Shown here: positions 11,452 through 18,567 of the stretch, one piece after another
How the letters are laid out: every line of letters starts with the position of its first letter
Position numbering within the stretch: the first letter of the stretch is position 1
From: Alistipes sp. CAG:268
GTDB lineage: Bacteria; Bacteroidota; Bacteroidia; Bacteroidales; Rikenellaceae
Assembly (NCBI GenBank): GCA_000434235.1
Contig: FR892023.1
Location: forward strand, 28,817 to 49,265
Reading direction: 5' to 3'
Length of the DNA: 20,449 nt
Program-made: the position numbers and the translations under genes
Notes under the pieces: generated by a model
What the model was told of the DNA's origin: nothing
Databases searched by the model: none
The model's input: the letters and a program-made list of their open reading frames with translations, nothing else

Positions 11452-12587
11452 TCAGGAGCGTTTGCGGTAGGTCAGGGCGGCCAGGACTCCGGCCAGAAGG
11501 GCGAACAGGAGCAGTGCCGCAAAGTCGGCCCACAGATCGCCGACCGTTGCTCCCTTGAGATAGACGCTCCGCATGATCTCGACGAAGTAGCATGGCGGCA
11601 GGAGGTGCGTGAACCGCTGCGCCCAGAGGGGCATCGACTCGACGGGAGTGACCAGCCCGCTCATCAGGACGAAGATCATCACGAAGAAGAACATGCCGAA
11701 CATGGCCTGCTGCATCGTCGAGGAGTAGTTGGCCGCAATGACCCCGAAGCCCGACATGACGAACGTGAAGAGCAGCGCCGCGAGGTAGACGGTCCCGAAC
11801 GACCCGGCGGGCAGCAGTCCGTAGACGGCCCAGGCAAGCGCCATGGCCAGCGTCAGGACCACCATGCCGATGATCCAGTAGGGGATGAGCTTGGCCAGCG
11901 TGAAGGCCACCGGGCTCACCGGCGTGACGTTGATCTGCTCGATGGTGCCCGTCTCCTTCTCGCCCACGAGGTTCAGGGCCGGAAGGAAGCCGCACAGCAT
12001 GATGAGCAGCATGATCATCAGCGCGGGGATCATGTAATGGCGGTAGTCGAGCGTCGGGTTGTAGCGGTTCTCGACGACAACGGGATCCTCCGCGGAAGGC
12101 ATGCCCCTCCCGACGCGCAGTTCGGTCACCGCTCCGGCGACCGTCTGCACGAGGTACTGGGTGCCGAGGCTTCCCTTCACGGCATCCACGCCATTGGCCG
12201 AGACGGCCACCCGCGGCGGCGTCAAACCGCCGTCAAGCGCCGCCCCGAACCCGTCGGGGAGCTCGATCACGGCAACCCGTCGGGGATCTCGAGCACGGCA
12301 TCGGCGTCGCCGGCATCGAGCGAGCGGAGTGCCGCAGCATAGCTGTCGGCAACGTTGCACAGCGTGAAATAGTCCGAGGCAGCGATCTTCTGCACGATGC
12401 GGCGCGAGGCCGAGCTGTGGTCGCGGTCTACGACCGCCACGCCGATGTGGCGGATGTCCATGGTCGTCACCCACGGCATAACGAGCATCACCATGGCCGG
12501 GAAGAGGACGACCATGCGCGGCAGGAACGGATTGCGGAAAAACTGCCGGAACTCCTTGTCGAGCAAAACGAGCAACGTACGCATCAT
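11452..12587 (-). pseudogene. ABC-2 type permease 2, split by a frameshifting 26-bp duplication
   Basis: The second membrane subunit of the ABC exporter appears in two frames. The N-terminal piece starts at ATG 12587 (MMRTLLVLLDKEFRQFFRNP), holds TM1 and the first half of the periplasmic domain, and stops at TGA 12269-12267 after 106 residues. The C-terminal piece continues in another frame (from about 12273 to the TGA at 11452-11454) with the rest of the soluble domain, the conserved LVGEKETGTIEQINVTP coupling segment and five TM helices. The break lies at an imperfect tandem duplication (12248-12299). Deleting one copy would restore a single ORF of about 370 residues, matching the sister permease. 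The stop overlaps a GTG (12270-12268) that could restart translation and give a 272-residue fragment. It could thus be a pseudogene, a split gene or a sequencing error. Confidence 0.85.
12248..12299. repeat. Imperfect tandem duplication, 2 x 26 bp
   Basis: Units 12248-12273 and 12274-12299 lie directly head to tail and agree at 24 of 26 positions, differing only at the 14th and 20th base. Each unit encodes AV(L/I)E(I/L)PDG in the permease. Because 26 is not a multiple of 3, the second copy shifts the reading frame. Confidence 0.95.
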
Positions 12588-12589
12588 CG

Positions 12590-13684
12590 CTATTCGAGTT
12601 TGTCGTTGAACTTGCGGAGGGCCACGGCGATCAGGCCGGCGGTCATGGCGGCCAGGATCGCGAACTCCCGGAGGACGGCCGTGAAGGGGAGCCCCTCGAT
12701 CATCAGCCGCCGGATGGCGGCGATGTACCACCGGGCCGGAACGATGCACGAGAGCCACCGTAGCGGCGCGGGCATGTTCCCGATCGGGAAGACCATGCCC
12801 GAGAGCATGATCATCGGCATGAGCATGAGCATGGCCGAGACCAGCAGGGCGGTGACCTGCGTCCGGGCGACCGTCGAGATGAAGAGCCCGAGGGCCAGCG
12901 CCAGGACGATGTAGAGCAGCGAGAGCCCGACGATCCCCACGATGCCGCCCGACATGGGGACGCCCAGCACGAAACGGGCCAGCAGCAGGATCGAGGCGAG
13001 GTTCAGGCACGAGAGTACGAAGTAGGGGATCATCTTGGCAAAGACGATGCGGATGGGCCGCACGGGCGAGACCAGCAGCACCTCCATCGTCCCGGTCTCC
13101 TTCTCGCGGACGATCGACACGGAGGTCATGATGGCGCAGATCAGGATGAAGATCAGCCCCATGATGCCCGGCACGAAGTTGTAGGCGCTCTTCATCCGCG
13201 GGTTATAGAGCAGCCGGGTCTCTACGCCGACTCCGTCAGCCACATTGTCCAGCAGCACACTCCGCAGGTAGGCGGCACCGGCCTGTGCCGTATTGGTGTT
13301 CGAGGCGTCCATGACCAGCTGCAGGGCCGCACCCGCACCGGGCCGGCCCGCGGCAAGGTCGGCCATGCGACGGTCGAAGTCGTCGGCGAAGACCGCCACG
13401 GCATCGGCACGCCCCGAACGGAGCATGCGGTCGATCTCCCCGCTTGGGATATAACCCGTGAAGGTAAAATTGGGATTGGCGGCCATCCGCTCGACAGCCT
13501 GCCGGACCGTCTCACTGCGGTGGAGCGCCACGACCGCCACATCGACATTGTTCACCTCGGTCGAGAGGGCGAAGCCGAAGAGCAGGATCTGGACCACAGG
13601 CATCAGCAGCGCGATGAGCATCGTACGCGGATCGCGGAAAATGTGCAGGGTCTCCTTGCGGACGAATGAGGCGAAACCGTTCAT
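12590..13684 (-). CDS. ABC-2 type permease 1 (YbhS/YhhJ-like exporter membrane subunit)
   Basis: This is an inner-membrane subunit of an ABC exporter, 364 residues. The layout is typical of the family: a short cytoplasmic start with ETLHIFRDPRTM, TM1 (about 20-42), a periplasmic domain (about 45-165, with VAVVALHRSE and ADAVAVFADDF), then five TM helices from about 175. The cytoplasmic coupling stretch SIVREKETGTMEVLLVSPVRP lies after TM2 and contacts the ATPases. In E. coli YbhR/YbhS and related systems two such permeases pair with a double ATPase and an HlyD-type adaptor, as seen here. The start is 3 bases after the ATPase 2 stop, and its own stop is 2 bases before permease 2. The substrate is unknown; related pumps export drugs or cations. 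Confidence 0.9.
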   Translation of the reverse strand: MNGFASFVRKETLHIFRDPRTMLIALLMPVVQILLFGFALSTEVNNVDVAVVALHRSETVRQAVERMAANPNFTFTGYIPSGEIDRMLRSGRADAVAVFADDFDRRMADLAAGRPGAGAALQLVMDASNTNTAQAGAAYLRSVLLDNVADGVGVETRLLYNPRMKSAYNFVPGIMGLIFILICAIMTSVSIVREKETGTMEVLLVSPVRPIRIVFAKMIPYFVLSCLNLASILLLARFVLGVPMSGGIVGIVGLSLLYIVLALALGLFISTVARTQVTALLVSAMLMLMPMIMLSGMVFPIGNMPAPLRWLSCIVPARWYIAAIRRLMIEGLPFTAVLREFAILAAMTAGLIAVALRKFNDKLE

Positions 13685-13687
13685 CGT

Positions 13688-14431
13688 TTATTCCGTGCGT
13701 TGGGCCGTGCGGGCCAGCGAACGGAACACCTCGTCCATCGACCCGGCGGCAAATTGACGTTTGAGTTCGGCCGGAGCCCCGAGGGCGCGGATCCGGCCAT
13801 CGACCATGATCGAGACCCGCGTGCAGTACTCGGCCTCGTCCATGTAGTGTGTGGTGACGAAGACGGTCGTCCCGCCGGCCGCCGCCTCGTAGATCAGCTC
13901 CCAGAACTGGCGCCGCGTCACGGGGTCCACACCCCCGGTGGGTTCGTCGAGGAAGACGATTTCGGGACGGTGGAGCGTCGCCACCGAGAAGGCCAGCTTC
14001 TGCTTCCATCCCAGCGGAAGGCGGCCGACGAGCGTGCGGGCCTCGCCGCGGAAGTCGAGCCGGCGGAGGATGCCGACCGCCCGGCGCAGGATCTCGCGGC
14101 GGCGGAGCCCGTAGATTCCGCCGTAGAGACGGATGTTCTCGAGGACCGTCAGGTCGTCGTAGAGCGAGAAACGCTGGCTCATGTAGCCGATGCGCCGTTT
14201 GATCTGCTCGCCCTGCGTCATCACGTCGAGGCCGGCCACCGTGCCGCTGCCCGAAGTGGGGTAGCTCAGCCCGCAGAGCATCCGCATTGCGGTGGTCTTG
14301 CCGGCGCCGTTGGCCCCTAGGAAGCCGAAGATCTCGCCCCGGGCGACGGAAAAGGTGATGCGATCGACGGCCGTGAAGCCGCCGAAGCGCTTGGTCAGTT
14401 CGCGGACCGAAAGGATCGGGTCATTGTCCAT
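13688..14431 (-). CDS. ABC transporter ATPase 2 (canonical Walker/H-loop, degenerate signature)
   Basis: This is a nucleotide-binding subunit of the exporter, 247 residues. Walker A is GANGAGKT (39-46), the Q-loop is QRFSLY (Gln86), Walker B is IVFLDEP (Asp162, catalytic Glu163) and the H-loop is TTHYMDEA (His195). The signature is LPLGWKQ (138-144) instead of LSGGQ. That variant is known from the second half of fused two-domain ATPases such as E. coli YbhF and RbbA, so this gene corresponds to that half. Its ATG overlaps the end of ATPase 1 by 11 bases, suggesting balanced synthesis of the two. With LPLGW, its contribution to the partner's ATP site is predicted to be weak, while its own site is complete. 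Confidence 0.92.
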   Translation of the reverse strand: MDNDPILSVRELTKRFGGFTAVDRITFSVARGEIFGFLGANGAGKTTAMRMLCGLSYPTSGSGTVAGLDVMTQGEQIKRRIGYMSQRFSLYDDLTVLENIRLYGGIYGLRRREILRRAVGILRRLDFRGEARTLVGRLPLGWKQKLAFSVATLHRPEIVFLDEPTGGVDPVTRRQFWELIYEAAAGGTTVFVTTHYMDEAEYCTRVSIMVDGRIRALGAPAELKRQFAAGSMDEVFRSLARTAQRTE

Positions 14432-15332
14432 GGTGCATGCGTTCGATGAATACGTCTTCGATACCCGCCCCGACCGGGCGGAGAGTCACCCCGCGGAACC
14501 CTTCGGCCTCGAGCGTGCGGAGCAGCCGGCCCGGATCGAACGAGGCGTCGGCCACGAGGTGGTGCGCCGCGCCGAACGGGTAGCACTCCCGCACACCGGG
14601 CTCGCGGCGTGCACGGACAAGCACGCCGTACATGTCCGACGCCGCAAGGGCATAGAGCGGGCGGTCGAAGGCCGCAACGATCCCCTGCGGGGTATCGACC
14701 CCGAGGATCCGGCCGCGGTCGCACAGCGCAATGCGGTCGCAGCGGCGCGCCTCGTCCATATAGGGCGTAGAGACCAGAATCGAGATGCCCTGCCGTCGCA
14801 GTCCGTCGAGCATCTCCCAGAACTCGCTGCGCGAGACGGCATCGACCCCCGTTGTCGGCTCGTCGAGCAGCAGCACCGAGGGGCGGTGGATCAGGGCGCA
14901 CGAGAGGGCCAGCTTCTGCTTCATGCCGCCCGAGAGCTTGCCGGCACGCCGCTTGCGGAAGGGTTCGATCTGGCGGTAGATCGGGGCGACCAGATCGTAG
15001 TTTTCGGCCACCGTCGTGCCGAACAGCGCGGCGAAGAAGGCCAGATTCTCCTCGACCGACAGGTCGGGGTAGAGCGAGAAGCGCCCGGGCATGTAGCCCA
15101 CGCGACGGCGGATGGCCCGGTAGTCGCGCACGATATCCATGCCGTCGATCTCGGCACGCCCGGAGTCTGGCTCAAGCAGCGTGGCCAACAGCCGGAAGAG
15201 GGTCGTCTTGCCGGCGCCGTCGGGCCCGATGAGTCCGAACAGTTCGCCGCGGCCGACGGAGAAGCTCACCCCGTCGAGCGCCGTCAGCGTACCGTAGCGC
15301 CGGGTCAGCGCATGTATTCCGATGGCCTCCAT
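14421..15332 (-). CDS. ABC transporter ATPase 1 (canonical signature, degenerate Q- and H-loops)
   Basis: This is the first nucleotide-binding subunit, 303 residues. I start at ATG 15332, which shares one base with the stop of the adaptor gene (TGATG). The open frame reaches 15707, but the extra 125 residues are a shadow of that gene. Walker A is GPDGAGKT (36-43), the signature is the canonical LSGGMKQ (133-139) and Walker B is VLLLDEPTTG (Asp157, Glu158). The Q-loop position reads MPGRFSLY (Gly83 where Gln is expected) and the H-loop reads STPYMDEA (Pro190 for the switch His). This matches the first half of YbhF-type double ATPases. A C-terminal extension of about 80 residues follows the ATPase core (VLVRARREPGVRE onward). 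Confidence 0.92.
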   Translation of the reverse strand: MEAIGIHALTRRYGTLTALDGVSFSVGRGELFGLIGPDGAGKTTLFRLLATLLEPDSGRAEIDGMDIVRDYRAIRRRVGYMPGRFSLYPDLSVEENLAFFAALFGTTVAENYDLVAPIYRQIEPFRKRRAGKLSGGMKQKLALSCALIHRPSVLLLDEPTTGVDAVSRSEFWEMLDGLRRQGISILVSTPYMDEARRCDRIALCDRGRILGVDTPQGIVAAFDRPLYALAASDMYGVLVRARREPGVRECYPFGAAHHLVADASFDPGRLLRTLEAEGFRGVTLRPVGAGIEDVFIERMHHGQ

Positions 15333-16225
15333 CACTGCGGGAGCTTGACTTCGCCGTAGAGGCCGAGTTTGATCCGCCCGTCGTTGCGAACGGCGACCTT
15401 CACGGCATAGACCAGATTCGCCCGCGAGTCGCGCGTCTGGATGCTCTTCGGCGTGAACTCGCTCTCGGAGGAGATCCAGGCGATACGGCCCGGGTAGTCG
15501 TAGCGCTCGCCGCCGCCGAAGTCGGCCGTGACGGTCACCTGTTGGCCGAGGCGGAGCGAGGAGAGCTGCTCCGAGGTAAAATAGGCACGCAGCCAGACCT
15601 GTCCGAGGTCGGCGACCTTCAGCAGCGGACGCCCGGCAGCGGTCGATTCGCCCGCCTCGGCGTATTTGGCCAGCACGGTGCCGCCCACGGGCGACACGAT
15701 CCGGCATTTGGCGAGCAGGTCGTCGATCCGCGCGATCTCCAGGTCGAGGGCCGAGGCGTTCTCATCGACGGCCGCCGCACTGTTGTGCAGCGTCGAGAGC
15801 TGGGCCCCGAGCTGCCCCTCGAGCACCTTCAGCTGGGCCTCGACGTCGTCGAGCTGTTTGGCCGTGGCCGCACCGTCGGACAGCAGGCGCTCGACCCGGC
15901 GCCGCTCGACCTCCTGTTTGGCGATCTGCTCGCGCAGGGCAGCCACCTGGCGGGCGATGTCGGGCCGCCCGGAGCGCACGGCGGCCTGCTGCCGCCCGAG
16001 CTGCAGGCGCTGCAGGGAGAGCTGCACGGTGTCGATGACTCCCAGCTGCTGTCCCGCCTCGATCCGGTCGCCCTCCACGACATCGAATGCCAGGATGCGT
16101 CCCGTCGCCTCGGCCGATACGACCACCTCCGTGGCCTCGAACGTTCCCGTGGCATCGTAGTCTCCTTCGCGGCCGCAGGCGCAGAACAGCGCCGCAGCAA
16201 GGCCGCAAATCACAATTCGTCTCAT
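15332..16225 (-). CDS. HlyD-family membrane fusion lipoprotein of the ABC exporter
   Basis: This periplasmic adaptor, 297 residues, is probably a lipoprotein: MRRIVICGLAAALFCACG gives a signal with a candidate lipid-bearing Cys17 (preceded by FCA, a tolerable lipobox). Then follow the first lipoyl half (SAEATGRILAFDVVEGDRIEAGQ), a helical hairpin (about 70-160), the second lipoyl half (CRIVSPVGGTVLAKYAEAGE) and a beta-barrel (about 200-290). This is the YbhG/YhiI type used with two-permease ABC exporters. Its ATG overlaps the stop of the channel gene by ATGA (16222-16225) and its stop overlaps the ATPase 1 start, so it is embedded in a tightly coupled operon. Confidence 0.92.
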   Translation of the reverse strand: MRRIVICGLAAALFCACGREGDYDATGTFEATEVVVSAEATGRILAFDVVEGDRIEAGQQLGVIDTVQLSLQRLQLGRQQAAVRSGRPDIARQVAALREQIAKQEVERRRVERLLSDGAATAKQLDDVEAQLKVLEGQLGAQLSTLHNSAAAVDENASALDLEIARIDDLLAKCRIVSPVGGTVLAKYAEAGESTAAGRPLLKVADLGQVWLRAYFTSEQLSSLRLGQQVTVTADFGGGERYDYPGRIAWISSESEFTPKSIQTRDSRANLVYAVKVAVRNDGRIKLGLYGEVKLPQ

Positions 16226-17505
16226 CGGTTCATCGTATGTTTCAGTTCGTAAATGGTCTTGAGCAGTTCGATCTCCCGCGCGCTGCGGGCCGCCGAAGCG
16301 GCATCCTCGTCGGCGATCTTCCGCAGCAGGCCGTTGGTGTCGATCACGCCGTTGCGCAGCGCCGACTCGGCCGCCTCACGCACCGAACGCCGCAACTGTA
16401 CGATGCGGTCGTCGTCGGCCAGCGCACGCCGCAGGCGGGCGATCTCACCCGTCTCCGAAGCCTGCTGCAGGCGGTTGTCGAACAGGAACAGGTCGCGGTC
16501 CACCTCGACCTGCTGCCGGGCCGTCCGCAGGCGCAAGAGCGAATTGCGGCGCGTATAGTAGCCGCCGAAATTCCACGTCATGCGTACCCCGACCAGAGCG
16601 TTCCACGTCCAGTCGGAGGTCATCATGCTGCCGAAATAGTCGAGCCCGGGATAGCCGTAGTAGCCCTGGGCGAAGAGGCCGAAGCACGGACGCACGGAGG
16701 CCTTCACCTGCCGCTCCTGCGCCGCAAGGCGGTCGATCCGCGCATCGAAGAGCCGCAGCTCGGGCCGCGCGACGGAACCCGACGGAGGATCGGCCACGGC
16801 CGGACGCTCGAGCCGCTCGCCGTCGGCCAGTTCCCGTCCGATGAAGATCGAGAGCATCCGCCGGTAACTGTCGCGCGACGCCTCGACCTGCCCGAGCTGC
16901 TGCCCGGCGGCCAGCAGTTCGGCCTCGACGGCATCGCCGTCGGCCGGCATCGCCACACCGGCCCGCTGCAGGGCGCGGACCTTGTCGAGGTTGCTGCGCA
17001 GCAGGCCGATCGTGACCTGCGTCTGCGCAATCCGTTCGTCGAGCAGCAGGATGCCGAAATAGAGGTCGTCCACACGCCCCTCGAGTGCATGCAGATCGAC
17101 ATCCACGGCCCCCTGCGAGACAGCCGACTCGGCCTCGGCAACCGCCTGATCGGCCCGCGAGGCCCCGCCGTCCCACAACGTCTGGCTGACCTCGACCTGC
17201 ACGCGATACTGATCCTTGCGCAGGCCGGGAATCTCAATTCCCTGTCCGGCAAACAATCCGGTCATCTGTTCGGGGAATCCGGGCACGTCGGTCTGCCAGG
17301 TAGCCTGCCCCGAAAGCGAGACCTGCGGCAGCCAGGCCCGGCGGGCGTTCGACAGGGTATAACCGGCCGTGCGGCGGATCAGGTCGTACTGCCGGATCTC
17401 GGGATAGTGCTCGCGCGCCAGGCGCCGGCAGTCGTCGAGCGTGATCTGCGCCCGGGCCCCCGAGGCCGCCAGCAGGGCGCAGCAGAGAATCGCAAAGCGT
17501 TTCAT
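16222..17505 (-). CDS. TolC-family outer membrane efflux channel
   Basis: This is the outer-membrane exit duct, 427 residues. Start ATG 17505 gives a clear signal peptide (MKRFAILCCALLAASGARA, then Q). The frame stays open to 17700, but that part overlaps tetR and is rejected. The mature protein has the duplicated OEP layout: ITLDDCRRLAREHYPEI at the start of repeat 1, TLWDGGA near residue 140, repeat 2 around 270-420, with the typical motif MTWNFGGYYTRRN. Two long helical hairpins rich in Ala, Gln and Glu build the periplasmic tunnel. It starts 2 bases after the tetR stop and overlaps the adaptor gene. Carrying its own channel makes the cassette a self-contained tripartite exporter. Confidence 0.92.
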   Translation of the reverse strand: MKRFAILCCALLAASGARAQITLDDCRRLAREHYPEIRQYDLIRRTAGYTLSNARRAWLPQVSLSGQATWQTDVPGFPEQMTGLFAGQGIEIPGLRKDQYRVQVEVSQTLWDGGASRADQAVAEAESAVSQGAVDVDLHALEGRVDDLYFGILLLDERIAQTQVTIGLLRSNLDKVRALQRAGVAMPADGDAVEAELLAAGQQLGQVEASRDSYRRMLSIFIGRELADGERLERPAVADPPSGSVARPELRLFDARIDRLAAQERQVKASVRPCFGLFAQGYYGYPGLDYFGSMMTSDWTWNALVGVRMTWNFGGYYTRRNSLLRLRTARQQVEVDRDLFLFDNRLQQASETGEIARLRRALADDDRIVQLRRSVREAAESALRNGVIDTNGLLRKIADEDAASAARSAREIELLKTIYELKHTMNR

Positions 17506-17507
17506 GG

Positions 17508-18131
17508 TCAATGGATGTTCAGACGGCGGAGAATGACTTCGATGTGTTCGGCCCGACGGCGGGCAAAGAAGGTCTCGCGGTCGGCCGCCAGGTCGCCGAG
17601 CAGCGGCCCGATCAGCGGGTAGGCGAGGAAGGGGAAAACGTTGATCGAGATGATGTCGAGCAGCAGCATGCGGGCGTCGATCGGCTCGGCCCGGCCGCAC
17701 GCCGCGGCGGCATCGAGTTCCTGCTGCATCTCCCGCATCAGGCTCCCGGCCAGCGGGCCGATCCGGCGGCGCATCAGTTCGTAGCGTTCGGGGCGGGCGA
17801 AGACCTCATTGACGATGAAGCGCGGCAGATCGGGATTCTCCGCCACGAAATCGAAGTGGCGCCCGATGCCGTTGCGCAGGCGCTCGGCCAGAGGAAGCCC
17901 CGGCTCCCCGAAAGCCGAGAGCACGGTCTGGCTCATCAGATGCAGCTTCTCGTCGAGAATCCGCTCGAAAAGCTGCTCCTTCGTGCGGAAATAGTAGTGG
18001 AGCATGGCGTGCGTGACACCCGCCGCCTCGGCGATCGAGGTGGTCCGAGCCCCCTCGAAGCCCTTGGCCAGAAACTCACGCTCGGCGGCACGGAGGATGG
18101 CATCCTCCCGATTATGAAGCGATTTTGTCAT
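17508..18131 (-). CDS. TetR/AcrR-family transcriptional regulator
   Basis: This 207-residue regulator has an N-terminal helix-turn-helix (about residues 10-55: AILRAAEREFLAKGFEG, then TTSIAEAAGVTHAMLHYYF), the standard TetR DNA-binding domain. It is followed by an all-helical ligand and dimer domain with no obvious substrate signature. It is the first gene of the exporter operon, ending 2 bases before the channel gene, and is likely autoregulatory: a palindrome typical of TetR operators lies just upstream, next to its promoter. The simplest inference is that a compound exported by the pump releases repression. The ligand is unknown. Confidence 0.93.
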   Translation of the reverse strand: MTKSLHNREDAILRAAEREFLAKGFEGARTTSIAEAAGVTHAMLHYYFRTKEQLFERILDEKLHLMSQTVLSAFGEPGLPLAERLRNGIGRHFDFVAENPDLPRFIVNEVFARPERYELMRRRIGPLAGSLMREMQQELDAAAACGRAEPIDARMLLLDIISINVFPFLAYPLIGPLLGDLAADRETFFARRRAEHIEVILRRLNIH

Positions 18132-18154
18132 GGAATCGGTATAAACAAATTAGT

Positions 18155-18170
18155 TTAACAATTTTGTTAA
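18155..18170. promoter_or_regulatory. Probable TetR operator palindrome
   Basis: TTAACAA-tt-TTGTTAA is a perfect 7-bp inverted repeat with a 2-base centre, 23 bases upstream of the tetR ATG. It starts 2 bases downstream of the -7 box, so it would cover the transcription start. Position, symmetry and size suit a TetR dimer site; binding is inferred. Confidence 0.7.
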
Positions 18171-18172
18171 TG

Positions 18173-18204
18173 CAAAGTAAAGCAAAGAAGCCAAGATCTC
18201 CAAA
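18173..18204 (-). promoter_or_regulatory. Promoter of the tetR-exporter operon (TTTG-N20-TTACTTTG)
   Basis: On the minus strand the -33 box TTTG (18204-18201) and the -7 box TTACTTTG (18180-18173; one mismatch to TAnnTTTG) are spaced by 20 bases. The start point would fall inside the palindrome at 18155-18170. Confidence 0.7.
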
Positions 18205-18500
18205 TTTTTCCGCCGTTTTTTCAAGAACCGGACAGATGCTTCCGGACAAAAGGACATGAGAGCCGGAACAGGGACGGAGGGGCGCCGGGGCCGGAGCAAG
18301 TCCCGGACTACGACCCGGGCGCCCGCGAGAGGGCGGTCCGAAAAAGCGGGCGGACCCGGGAGCAGCAGGGGAGGGACCGGCGGCGGGAGGTGCCAAATAC
18401 GGGGTGCAGAACCGGAACAAAGAGGCAGACACGGAGGCGTTCCGCCGCAGAACGGAACGACCCGGCAGCGGGAAAACGGAGGGCTGGGAGGCCCGATTCA
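18205..18500. other. G/A-rich spacer between divergent promoters
   Basis: About 300 bases without a credible gene separate the tetR promoter from the hexosaminidase promoter. From about 18240 the plus strand is strongly purine-rich, with repeated GGA/CGG runs. One stretch (18358-18387) has four runs of three or more G, with loops of 7, 1 and 9 bases, a marginal G-quadruplex pattern. Small open frames on both strands are low-complexity (Arg/Gly/Ser or Pro/Ala/Ser) and look like composition artefacts. A short stem (CCGGA/TCCGG near 18220-18245) is present, but no T-tract makes it a terminator. Confidence 0.6.
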
Positions 18501-18530
18501 TTGGAAATCTGATTTAATGCCGTATATTTG
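18501..18530 (+). promoter_or_regulatory. Promoter of the GH84 hexosaminidase gene (TTG-N19-TATATTTG)
   Basis: TTG (18501-18503) and TATATTTG (18523-18530) are separated by 19 bases, a good match to the Bacteroidota consensus. A start near 18537 gives a leader of about 30 bases, ending in an A-rich stretch before ATG 18568. Confidence 0.8.
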
Positions 18531-18567
18531 TAAGGTATAAAGCGAAAAACCATCTTACATAAAAAAC

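Noticed and set aside
18256..18540. A 94-codon plus-strand ORF in the spacer before the GH84 gene
   Set aside because: It is low-complexity Arg/Gly/Ser sequence and runs through the GH84 promoter to a stop just before that gene. It has no start signal of its own.
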